From: Planctomycetota bacterium
GTDB lineage: Bacteria > Planctomycetota > UBA1135 > GCA-002686595
Direction: 5' to 3'
DNA length: 33,779 nt
Assembly (NCBI GenBank): GCA_016795205.1
Contig: JAEUHZ010000039.1
Coordinates: 1 to 33,779, forward strand
In this document: positions 26,957-33,779 of the stretch, one piece after another
Numbering within the stretch: the stretch's first letter is position 1
How the letters are laid out: every line of letters starts with the position of its first letter
Notes under the pieces: generated by a model
The model's database searches: none
Told to the model about the DNA's origin: nothing
The model's input: the letters and a program-made list of their open reading frames with translations, nothing else
Made by a program: the position numbers and the translations under genes

Positions 26957-27961
26957 TCAACGCGGGTCCTCGCGGCCCACGGAGATCTCGAAGGTGACGG
27001 TCAGCCCCGCCGAGGGCTCGTAGTCGGCCGCGTCACGCCAGGCGATCTGGGGCACGATCTCGAGCAGGTAGCGGCCGCGATCGAACCGGTGCGCGACGCG
27101 CACGCGGGCGGCGACCTCGTCCAGGCGATCCACCGGTGCCGTGACGAAGGCGTTGTCCCATTCGAAGGTCACGATGCGCAGCTCGTCGGCGCGCTGGAAG
27201 AGCTGGAAGCGCTGGCCGTACTCCCAGCCGGCCTCGTCCTCGCGCCAGCGCGCCCGGGTCGTGGCGCGGAAGAAGCGGATGTCGCCCACGAGCCGCTCGA
27301 AGTCGAGCGTGGTGCGCGAATCGAGACCGGCGTCGACGTACCCGCGCAGGCGTTCGGTCAGGCGCGCCTGCCACTCACCGAGCGGAACCACGTGACGCCA
27401 GCGCAAGCCCAGGTAGGGGTCCGGCTCGAAGTCCTCGAAGCGCACGCCCCCGTCCAAGCGCACGTGATTGCGCTTCGTGCGGCGCAACAGGAACTGCAGG
27501 CCCAGGTCCGGCTCTCGCGTCGGTTCCGCCGTCGAGGCCGGTGGGGGTTGCGTGCCGAGGCGGACGGGGTCCGGATCCTCGCCGAAGGCGATCTGCAGGT
27601 GATCCTCGAACTCGGGGAGCACCAAGCGCCCGTCGAGGCGCAGCTCGGAGTCATTCCCCTCGCGCTGGTCGAGGGAGCCTTCCGCGCGCAGCGAGATCCA
27701 TGTGCGATTCTCCTCGGCCAACGAGCGCTCGTCGCTCAGGAAGCTGTCGAGACGTGCCGCCACGCGGTGGAGATTGCGGCTCAGCACGTCGTGGTGCCGG
27801 CCGTTCTGCTCGCCGGGATCCTGAGCCCGCTCCTCTGGAGCGGGGGTCTCCGGCGCACGGCAGGCCAGCGCCAAGGCCCAGGCCGCGAGACCCAGAGCCG
27901 CGCGCCTCCAGGGAGCACGGCCAGCGAGGCGAGAGCGCGCGTGCAAGGTGCTCGTGGACAA
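26957..27961 (-). CDS. Predicted outer-membrane beta-rich lipoprotein (334 aa)
   Basis: A basic leader and hydrophobic segment end in LAAWALALAC, a clear lipobox with C34. Residues about 55-110 are charged and helical (HDVLSRNLHRVAARLDSFLSD). The remainder consists of alternating amphipathic strands such as SELRLDGRLVLPEF, LGLQFLLRRTKRNHVRLDGG and RVRVAHRFDRGRYLLEIVPQ, which resembles a surface-exposed barrel or the DUF-type 'beta-barrel assembly' proteins. I recognise no exact family. The start is TTG (27961): an in-frame stop lies a short way upstream, and there is no earlier ATG or GTG. A small membrane protein gene ends 30 bases upstream on the same strand. Confidence 0.75.
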   Translation of the reverse strand: MSTSTLHARSRLAGRAPWRRAALGLAAWALALACRAPETPAPEERAQDPGEQNGRHHDVLSRNLHRVAARLDSFLSDERSLAEENRTWISLRAEGSLDQREGNDSELRLDGRLVLPEFEDHLQIAFGEDPDPVRLGTQPPPASTAEPTREPDLGLQFLLRRTKRNHVRLDGGVRFEDFEPDPYLGLRWRHVVPLGEWQARLTERLRGYVDAGLDSRTTLDFERLVGDIRFFRATTRARWREDEAGWEYGQRFQLFQRADELRIVTFEWDNAFVTAPVDRLDEVAARVRVAHRFDRGRYLLEIVPQIAWRDAADYEPSAGLTVTFEISVGREDPR

Positions 27962-27991
27962 CGACCGCGAAGGTCCAGATTGACGATCTGG

Positions 27992-28186
27992 TCAGCTCAG
28001 CGCGAGGCCGACGAGCCACAACAGCGCCAGGAGACCAGCCAGGAAGATCCAGGTTCGCAGGCTCCAACGACGCGGCGCGGGATCGTGCGCAGTGCTCCGC
28101 CGTCGGCCGGGGAGGTGGGCCACGACCTCCGCGAACGCTTGGAGCAGGGCTTCGAGGGCCGATCCGAGCAGCGCTGGCGGGTTCAT
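27992..28186 (-). CDS. Small single-pass membrane protein (64 aa)
   Basis: The N-terminal half (NPPALLGSALEALLQAFAEVVAHL) is an amphipathic helix. A basic stretch (GRRRS...PRRWSLR) then precedes a strong C-terminal membrane segment, TWIFLAGLLALLWLVGLAL. GGAAG-like GGAAG lies seven bases before the ATG (as CCTGGAAGTCCCCG). The basic-then-hydrophobic C-terminal order is that of a tail-anchored protein with its N-terminus in the cytoplasm. It lies 30 bases upstream of the lipoprotein gene on the same strand. No family is recognised, and a chance open frame cannot be excluded. Confidence 0.5.
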   Translation of the reverse strand: MNPPALLGSALEALLQAFAEVVAHLPGRRRSTAHDPAPRRWSLRTWIFLAGLLALLWLVGLALS

Positions 28187-28400
28187 CGGGGACTTCCAGG
28201 TGGCGCCCAGCATACGCGGGCCGGAGGCCTCCGCCTCAGGGCGTCAGCCTCCGCGGGCGTTCGCAGACGGTCTGGTGCTCGCCGTCGCACTCAGGGCGGC
28301 CGGCCGCGGGCTGGGCTGCGCGCTTCGAGAGAGCTGCCGGGCCCGCGCGTCGCGGTCAGGGCGCAGGGAGGGCCGAACGAACGCCGCTGTCGATCGCTGG

Positions 28401-30209
28401 CTAGGCCAGATGCCCGCGATCCGAGTCTCCCATCTCCATCCCCCGCGGGAAGTACTCACCCCAGCGGCGCGTGACCGTCGCGCTCGTGCGCTCGTCGGCG
28501 AAGAGCTCGACGGGGTACCAGGGCTTCATGCGCGCGTCGATCGCGATCGGCGGCGTGTAGGAGGGATGGCCGGCGACCAACTCGAGTCGCGCGGCGTGGA
28601 TGTCGGACGCGGGGTCGAAGCGCGTGAACGTGGCCCACAGGAAGTTCATCGCGCTGCGCACGTGGCGGTCGGCGTCGTCGGACACGACCACGAGCGGCCA
28701 GCCAGCGAAGGCCGGATCGGCCGCGATGCGGCGCGCCGCGTCCTGCTCGCGCTCGTAGCGCGGGGCCTCGACGACCAGGCAGCCAGGGCAGAACACGCGC
28801 ACCCTGTGCACGCCCTGCGGCGGCGTGCCCGTGAACTCGGCGGGCAGCTTGCGGATCGGTTCGCCGCAGCCGAGCAAGACGCCCTTGCTGCCCTGCTCGA
28901 TCTTGGGGCCCGCGTAATCGAGCGAGTCCATCGACAGGTTCGCGAAGACGAACAGATCGGTGCGGAAATCAGCGCGTTCCAGCACATGGGACAGCACCGC
29001 GCGGAAGTCGCGCAGACCGACCGCCCGGTTCGTGAGCAGCAGGAACTTCGTCAGCGAGAGCTGTCCTTCCCCCAGGATGCGGAACGCGCTGACCATCGCC
29101 TCGCGCCGGTAACGCTCGCGCACGACGGCCGCGGACAGCGCGTGGTAACCGGTCTCGCCGTAGCTCCACAGGTCCAGCACCTGGGGCATGACGACCGGGA
29201 ACAGCGGCGCCAGCAGCTCCTGCAGGAAATCGCCCAGGTAGAAGTCTTCCTGCCGCGGCTTGCCCACGACGGTCGCGGGCCAGATCGCGTCGCGGCGGTG
29301 GAGCAGCGTCGAGACCTCCATCCACGGGTAGTCGTGGACCTCGCTGTAGTAGCCGTAGTGGTCGCCGAACGGCCCCTCGGGGCGGCGTGCACCGGGTTGG
29401 ATCGCGCCGACGAGGGCGAATTCGGCGTCGCCGACGATGGGGACCGGCGAGTGCGTCGTCTCGGCCAGCCGTACGCGCTCGCCCAGCATCAGGCTGGTGA
29501 GGAGCAGCTCCGGCACGTTCTCCGGCAGCGGCGCGATCGCCGACAGGATCAGCGCGGGCGGCCCGCCCACGTGCACGACGACAGGCAGTGGCTCGCGGCG
29601 CTCCTCGGCGGCGGACAGGTGGAACCCTCCGCCCTTGCCGATCTGCATGTGCACGCCGCACGAGCGGTCGTCGAAGAGCTGCACGCGGTACATGCCCAGG
29701 TTCGGTCCGTGCGTGACCGGGTGACGCGTGGCGACGAGCGGCAAGGTCACGAAGCGGCCGCCGTCGCGCGGCCAGGTCCTCAGCGCGGGCAGCTCCGAGA
29801 GCCGCGGCGGGCTCTGCACGACCTCGCACACGGGGCCCGAGCCCTCGCGCTTCATCCCGACCTTGGCCAACGCGAGGAACAGGTCGCGCTCCTTCCAGAG
29901 CTTCCCGAGGGTCGGCGGCACGAGTTCCTCGGGCAGCTTCGCCGCGCGCCGGATCACGTCGCCCGGCCGCGACCCGAACGCCAGCTCGACGCGCCGCGCG
30001 GATCCGAACAGGTTCGTCACCAGCGGAAAGCGGGCGCCCGTGGGGTTCTTGAACAGGAGCGCCGGCCCGTTCGCCGCGATGACGCGGCGGTGGACCTCGG
30101 CGACCTCCAGGTCGGGGTCGACCGGCGCCTCGACCTCGACGAGCTCGCCCTCGCGCCGCAGGACGTCCAGGAACGCGCGCAGGTCCTTGGGGGCGGGGCT
30201 TCCCTTCAT
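28401..30209 (-). CDS. UbiD-family (de)carboxylase (602 aa)
   Basis: UbiD enzymes use prenylated FMN made by UbiX to decarboxylate aromatic or alpha,beta-unsaturated acids. Conserved features are present: NLGMYRVQLFDDRSCGVHMQ (N170 and R175, cofactor and metal binding), DAEFALVGAI, and PEGPFGDHYGYYSE with catalytic E278. Also present is KYWPATVVGKP-like IWPATVVGKPRQEDFYLGDF. The length, about 600 aa, is longer than E. coli UbiD (about 500). The extra C-terminal part (residues about 500-602, AMNFLWATFTRFDPASDI... ) is usual for the larger menaquinone/ubiquinone-type and Planctomycete forms. No ubiX or quinone genes are adjacent, so I do not assign ubiD versus mqnL-type roles. GCGCCCCG precedes the ATG. 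Confidence 0.9.
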   Translation of the reverse strand: MKGSPAPKDLRAFLDVLRREGELVEVEAPVDPDLEVAEVHRRVIAANGPALLFKNPTGARFPLVTNLFGSARRVELAFGSRPGDVIRRAAKLPEELVPPTLGKLWKERDLFLALAKVGMKREGSGPVCEVVQSPPRLSELPALRTWPRDGGRFVTLPLVATRHPVTHGPNLGMYRVQLFDDRSCGVHMQIGKGGGFHLSAAEERREPLPVVVHVGGPPALILSAIAPLPENVPELLLTSLMLGERVRLAETTHSPVPIVGDAEFALVGAIQPGARRPEGPFGDHYGYYSEVHDYPWMEVSTLLHRRDAIWPATVVGKPRQEDFYLGDFLQELLAPLFPVVMPQVLDLWSYGETGYHALSAAVVRERYRREAMVSAFRILGEGQLSLTKFLLLTNRAVGLRDFRAVLSHVLERADFRTDLFVFANLSMDSLDYAGPKIEQGSKGVLLGCGEPIRKLPAEFTGTPPQGVHRVRVFCPGCLVVEAPRYEREQDAARRIAADPAFAGWPLVVVSDDADRHVRSAMNFLWATFTRFDPASDIHAARLELVAGHPSYTPPIAIDARMKPWYPVELFADERTSATVTRRWGEYFPRGMEMGDSDRGHLA

Positions 30210-30328
30210 CGGGGCGCGGAGTGTGGGGCAGGGGGGGCTTGGCTTCCAGGGCGTGGTGGGATGCAACGGTTCCCGACTCCCGCGACAATCTCCAGCGAAC
30301 CCGCTGCATCCGTCCCAGGTGCGAACCC

Positions 30329-30333
30329 GGAGG
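30329..30333 (+). promoter_or_regulatory. Shine-Dalgarno GGAGG fixing the second cassette protein start
   Basis: GGAGG lies five bases before the ATG at 30339 and supports that start within a much longer open frame. Confidence 0.75.
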
Positions 30334-30338
30334 TCCCC

Positions 30339-31397
30339 ATGCGATCGATTGCCGCCCTGCTGCTCGTCGCGAGCGCCCCTTGCGTGCTGGCCGACACGAG
30401 CGTCGCCCAGACCGTCCACTTCCACGAGGACTTCGAGAGCGGCTTCAGCCGCTGGACGATGTCCGGCATCTGGCAGCCCCAGTCCGCCTCGGGGCCTTGC
30501 ACCGCGGCGGCGGTCCCGTTCCCGAGCGGCACGAACTGCGTCTGGTTCGGGTCGCCCGCGAGCTGCAACTTCCAGATCCTCGACGTCTGGCCCTTCTTCC
30601 ATCTGCGCTGCAACGAGGCGCTCTCGCTGCCGGAGACGGACGGCGTCCTGGAGCTGCGCTTCCGCAGCTTCTCCGGCGGCGAGGACGACGGCATCTGGGA
30701 CACGCGCAAGCCCCAGATCAGCGTGGACGGTGGGGGCTCGTGGACCTCGCTCGCGACCGTCTTCAGCTCGGATCGCTGGCTCCACGAGCGCTTCGACATC
30801 TCGCGCTTCGCGGGTCAGACGATCCTGCTGCGCTTCGAGTTCTGGATCGGCGACGACGCTTGGAACAACTTCCTGGGCTGGTTGATCGATGACATCCAGA
30901 TCGTCGAGCACGCCGGGCCCGCGGTCGAGCAGTGCGCCGGCGACGGCACGTGGTACGCCTGCCCCTGTGGCAACAACGGAGGGCCGGGGCGTGGCTGCGC
31001 CAGCTCGTTCAACCCCGCCGGCGCGCGGATCACGGCCAGCGGGACCGCGAGCCTCGCCAACGACACGCTCCTGTTCGCGATGGATGGCATGTCCGCGGCC
31101 GCCGCGACGATCGTGCAAGGCGCCACGTTCAACCACGCGTACTGGGAAGGCGGCACGTTCGGCGGCGACGGGCGCGTGTGCGTGGGCACCCCGTATGTCC
31201 GCATCCGCACGCTGCCCGCACCCGGCGGTGCGGCGAGCTATCCCGCGCCGCGGGAGGTCCCGATCTCGGTTCGAGGGGGCGTCACGCTGCCCTACACGAC
31301 GCGGACCTACGCGGTGCGCTATCGCAATGCCGCCTCGTTCTGCACTGGCTACGTGTTCAACGCGACGAACACGCTGCAGTTGACCTGGCGACCGTGA
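30339..31397 (+). CDS. Secreted jelly-roll-like protein with six-cysteine C-terminal cassette (352 aa)
   Basis: MRSIAALLLVASAPCVLADTS is a signal peptide. Residues about 26-190 begin HFHEDFESGFSRWTMSG and end GWLIDDIQIVEH, the pattern of a MAM/jelly-roll 'choice-of-anchor' module that often binds carbohydrate. Residues 198-352 are the six-cysteine cassette also found at the end of the protein encoded at 2603-3847: CPCGNNG, GCASS, SLANDTLL, RYRNAASFCT and a terminal TWRP. The two proteins share nothing else, so the cassette is an independent module, perhaps for surface attachment or export. A perfect hairpin follows the gene. Confidence 0.85.
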   Translation: MRSIAALLLVASAPCVLADTSVAQTVHFHEDFESGFSRWTMSGIWQPQSASGPCTAAAVPFPSGTNCVWFGSPASCNFQILDVWPFFHLRCNEALSLPETDGVLELRFRSFSGGEDDGIWDTRKPQISVDGGGSWTSLATVFSSDRWLHERFDISRFAGQTILLRFEFWIGDDAWNNFLGWLIDDIQIVEHAGPAVEQCAGDGTWYACPCGNNGGPGRGCASSFNPAGARITASGTASLANDTLLFAMDGMSAAAATIVQGATFNHAYWEGGTFGGDGRVCVGTPYVRIRTLPAPGGAASYPAPREVPISVRGGVTLPYTTRTYAVRYRNAASFCTGYVFNATNTLQLTWRP

Positions 31398-31420
31398 GGC
31401 GAGGCGGCAACGTCGGAAAC

Positions 31421-31454
31421 GACACGGGGCGGCCGATCCCGGCCGCCCCGTGTC
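31421..31454 (+). terminator. Perfect 14-bp stem hairpin after the second cassette protein gene
   Basis: GACACGGGGCGGCC (31421-31434) pairs perfectly with GGCCGCCCCGTGTC (31441-31454) around the loop GATCCC. It starts 23 bases after the stop at 31397 and lies in the gap to the convergent DUF4920 gene, whose stop is at 31494. It can serve both strands. ATTGG rather than a T-run follows. Confidence 0.75.
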
Positions 31455-31493
31455 ATTGGTCGTCCCGCGCGCGGTGCGCGGACCGGGTCGCCC

Positions 31494-31961
31494 TCACTTG
31501 GCGGGCTCGAGCAGCATCACGGCCGACGCGTTGAACTCGTAGCCCTCACGCGGGATCTCGACCTTCTTCCCGGCCTCTTCCTGCATGTGCTCGGCGTCCT
31601 CGGCGCTGACCGTCTTGGGGTAGAAGGAGCCCTGGATCAGGACGCGCTTGCCTTCCCACTCGAGCGGGAACGCGTACTTGCCGCCGCAGCCCGACTCCCA
31701 GCGGACCATCGCGACCTTGCCCTGGTCCTCGACCTTCATCCAGCAGCCCTTCTTCTTGCAGACGGCCTGCACGGTGGCCTCGACGAGCACCGTCTTGTCG
31801 AAGAACTTGGCCGGCGCAGCGTCGACCACCGCGAAGCGGTAGGTTTCCTGCGGCTGCATCGACTCGCCGACGATTTGGCCGTTCGGCAACTCGTGGGTCG
31901 TCTTGCAGGCGAAGGCGGCCAGGGACAGGAACAGGGCGGCGACGGCGTGGACGATGCGCAT
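31494..31961 (-). CDS. DUF4920 lipoprotein (155 aa)
   Basis: MRIVHAVAALFLSLAAFAC is a lipoprotein signal with C19. The body matches DUF4920: VLVEATVQAVCKKKGCWMKV (residues 58-77) holds the conserved pair C68 and C73 in a VCxxKGCWM motif. An OB-fold-like beta pattern follows (VAMVRWESGCGG, KRVLIQGSFYPK). Residues about 40-60 include a loop that varies in the family. The cysteine pair suggests metal or redox chemistry, but the function is unknown. GGAAG lies before the ATG (GGAAGCCTCC). The gene is divergent from the DUF1800 gene. Confidence 0.88.
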   Translation of the reverse strand: MRIVHAVAALFLSLAAFACKTTHELPNGQIVGESMQPQETYRFAVVDAAPAKFFDKTVLVEATVQAVCKKKGCWMKVEDQGKVAMVRWESGCGGKYAFPLEWEGKRVLIQGSFYPKTVSAEDAEHMQEEAGKKVEIPREGYEFNASAVMLLEPAK

Positions 31962-32128
31962 GGAGGCTTCCGTGGCGGGCGGTCTGAGGGGCGCTTGCGA
32001 GGCCAACATCCTAGGCGCGGCAACCCGGACTGGCCACGGGGGGCCGCGGAACCTGGACGGGATCGAGCGGTTCGGGGAGGCTGACCGAAGAAGCCGCGTG
32101 GCGCGCACCGATCCCCTGCCGCCCGCAC

Positions 32129-32133
32129 GAGGA
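32129..32133 (+). promoter_or_regulatory. Shine-Dalgarno GAGGA for the DUF1800 gene
   Basis: GAGGA lies five bases before the ATG at 32139 and supports this start, which also gives a short signal-like N-terminus. Confidence 0.65.
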
Positions 32134-32138
32134 TCCCG

Positions 32139-33779
32139 ATGCTCCCGACACTGCTGTCCCTGGCCGCGCTGCTCCCGTCTGCGCCCGTTCCCCAGGGCAA
32201 GGTCGACTGGAATCCGCGCAACGCGGAACACCTGCTGAATCGGGCCGGGTTCGGCGGCACCGTCGCCGACATCGAGGCCGCCACCGCCGCCGGGTTGGGT
32301 GCGACGATCGAGCGGCTCCTGGCCCGCGCCACGCCGTCCGAGATGCCGGCCTACGAGCGGATCGTCGAGCCGACGAACAAGGAACTCGAGGGCCTCCCCA
32401 AGGAGGAGCAGGACAAGCGTCGCCGCGCGGCGCGCGAGGCCGATCGGCGCCAGATGCTGGAGACGACGGCCTGGTGGTTCCGCGAGATGAGCCGCAGCGA
32501 GTCGCCGCTGCAAGAGAAGCTGACGCTCTTCTGGCATGGCTTCTTCACGACCTCGATCGAGGATGCCAAGCGCAGCTTCATCGTGATCCAACAGCACGAG
32601 TTCCTGCGCGAGAACGCGCTCGGGAGCTACGCCGACCTGCTGCGCGGAATCGCCCAGGACCCGGCGATGCTCGTGTACCTCGACAACAACGTGAACCGCA
32701 AGGGCAGCCCGAACGAGAACTTCGCGCGCGAGCTCATGGAGCTGTTCAGCCTCGGCGAGGGCAATTACACCGAGGCCGACGTCAAGGAAGCCGCCCGCGC
32801 CTTGACCGGCCGTGGCACGGATCGCGAGGGACGCTACGAGTTCCGCGCACGCCAGCACGACGACGGCGAGAAGACGATCCTGGGCGTGAAGGGCCGCATC
32901 GACGGCGACCGCCTGATCGAGATCCTGCTGGAGCAGGAGGCGTGCCCGCGCTGGGTCGCGCGGCGGTTGCTCGCCTGGTTCGAGGGGGTCGAGCCCGATG
33001 CCCGCCGCCTGGACGAGTACGCGCGCTTCCTGCGCGTCCAGCACTTCCAGATCCGGCCGTTCCTGAGGAAGCTCTTCGCGGATCCGCGCTTCTATCGCGA
33101 CGAAGTCGTGGGCGCGCGTGTGCTCTCGCCCGTCGAGTACATGATCGGGATGGCGCGCCGCGCGCAGGTCGACGCGCCCCCGGGGCTGCTCGGCGCCGGT
33201 GCGGCGCTCCTCGGGCAGCGCGTGTTCTCGCCGCCCAGCGTCAAGGGCTGGGAGGAAGGCCATGCCTGGATCACGACCTCGACGCTCATGCAGCGTGGCA
33301 ACCTGGCCGGGATGCTCCTCGGAGTGGTCAAGGTCGCCGACGTCATGTCCATGGCCGATGTCGAGGCCGAGATGGCCGCGGCCGGCACGCCGGGGGGCGA
33401 GCCGATGGGCGAGGGGCCGCGGGAGCGCGGTCCGGGACCCGAGAGCCGTCCGGCACGCGATGCCGGCGCGGGCGGGGCTGCTGGCTCGAAGCCGCCGGCC
33501 GCGAAGGCCAAGGCTCCGCGCGCGAACCCGGCCATGGACATCCTGCGGCGCGTCGAGTCGAGCGGCTGGTACCCGCTCGTGAACTTCCGCGCGCGCCTGG
33601 AGCGGGCCGGCGTCGCCACGGACGCGGAAATCGTCGACCGCCTGCTCGACGAGTTGCTCGCGATCCAAGCGCCAGCAGACACGCGCGCGAGGCTGCGCGC
33701 GTTCCTGGCCGCGGAACGGCAGCAGCTCGGCCTCGCGGACGGAGCGCTGCTCACGATCGGCGGCCAGGCCGAGCGCGTG
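32139..33779 (+). CDS. DUF1800 secreted protein (partial, first 547 codons)
   Basis: MLPTLLSLAALLPSAPVPQG resembles a short signal peptide. The DUF1800 family motifs follow: HLLNRAGFGG (31-40), KLTLFWHGFFTTS, NENFARELMELFSLGEGNYT (192-211) and DVKEAARALTGRG. The region WVARRLLAWFEG...RPFLRKLFADPRFY...VLSPVEYMIGMAR is the conserved middle. Residues about 414-465 are a low-complexity Gly/Pro/Ala/Arg insertion, after which the conserved fold resumes. The family is common in planctomycetes and usually sits beside a DUF1501 (sulfatase-like) gene, which would lie beyond the window. The frame is open to the window end, so the C-terminus is missing. The function is unknown. Confidence 0.85.
   Translation, partial: MLPTLLSLAALLPSAPVPQGKVDWNPRNAEHLLNRAGFGGTVADIEAATAAGLGATIERLLARATPSEMPAYERIVEPTNKELEGLPKEEQDKRRRAAREADRRQMLETTAWWFREMSRSESPLQEKLTLFWHGFFTTSIEDAKRSFIVIQQHEFLRENALGSYADLLRGIAQDPAMLVYLDNNVNRKGSPNENFARELMELFSLGEGNYTEADVKEAARALTGRGTDREGRYEFRARQHDDGEKTILGVKGRIDGDRLIEILLEQEACPRWVARRLLAWFEGVEPDARRLDEYARFLRVQHFQIRPFLRKLFADPRFYRDEVVGARVLSPVEYMIGMARRAQVDAPPGLLGAGAALLGQRVFSPPSVKGWEEGHAWITTSTLMQRGNLAGMLLGVVKVADVMSMADVEAEMAAAGTPGGEPMGEGPRERGPGPESRPARDAGAGGAAGSKPPAAKAKAPRANPAMDILRRVESSGWYPLVNFRARLERAGVATDAEIVDRLLDELLAIQAPADTRARLRAFLAAERQQLGLADGALLTIGGQAERV

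Noticed and set aside
28187..28400. Palindrome CGGAGGCCTCCG (28222-28233) and the repeated GCCTCCGC as a regulatory site
   Set aside because: Short and GC-only, not placed sensibly relative to a start codon; likely chance.
28092..30338. A long plus-strand frame upstream of the second cassette protein, running over the UbiD gene
   Set aside because: It is an antisense shadow of UbiD; a good Shine-Dalgarno and signal peptide place the true start at 30339.

Overview
The window is a very GC-rich (roughly 70 % by eye) bacterial chromosome segment, densely packed with genes. It shows no tRNA, rRNA, CRISPR array, transposase, integrase or phage gene. The likely source is a member of the Planctomycetota, an inference rather than a proof. 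The support is an ECF sigma factor coupled to a YfbK-type von Willebrand protein, a DUF1800 protein, many secreted proteins with N-terminal signals and shared C-terminal modules, and frequent lack of Shine-Dalgarno sequences.

Layout. 1-189: a 36-bp perfect inverted repeat around a homopolymer-rich loop. 195-2221 (minus): a MerR-type regulator followed by a cytoplasmic VWA protein. 2603-3847 (minus): a secreted protein with a six-cysteine C-terminal cassette, divergent from a membrane acyltransferase (4214-5410, plus). 5439-8684 (minus): carB. 8901-10714 (minus): a class I glutamine-amidotransferase-like hydrolase translationally coupled to aroB. 10855-12471 (plus): secreted arylsulfotransferase. 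12542-13180 (minus): DUF4870 membrane protein. 13335-15614 (plus): cysteine-dioxygenase-like enzyme, then a secreted beta-helix protein. 15662-17241 (minus): agmatinase-family hydrolase and a GNAT acetyltransferase. 17372-20736 (plus): ECF sigma factor coupled to an anti-sigma/VWA fusion. 20834-22943 (plus): three membrane-associated genes chained by ATGA overlaps, ending in DUF423. 23128-24249 (plus): tryptophan 2,3-dioxygenase. 24303-28186: an envelope cluster (DUF547 lipoprotein, kelch lipoprotein, two barrel-like surface proteins, a small membrane protein). 28401-30209 (minus): UbiD-family decarboxylase. 30339-31397 (plus): second secreted protein with the six-cysteine cassette. 31494-31961 (minus): DUF4920 lipoprotein. 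32139-end (plus): DUF1800 protein cut by the window edge.

How the genes fit together. Housekeeping metabolism (carB, aroB, tryptophan and cysteine/thiol oxidation, guanidino hydrolysis, UbiD decarboxylation) is interleaved with cell-envelope and secreted proteins. The most distinctive material is the sigma/anti-sigma-VWA unit at 17372-20736, the MerR-VWA pair at 195-2221, the shared six-cysteine C-terminal cassette at 2606-3061 and 30930-31394, and the uncharacterised coupled membrane operon at 20834-22943. No complete defence system or other obviously novel multi-gene machine was found.
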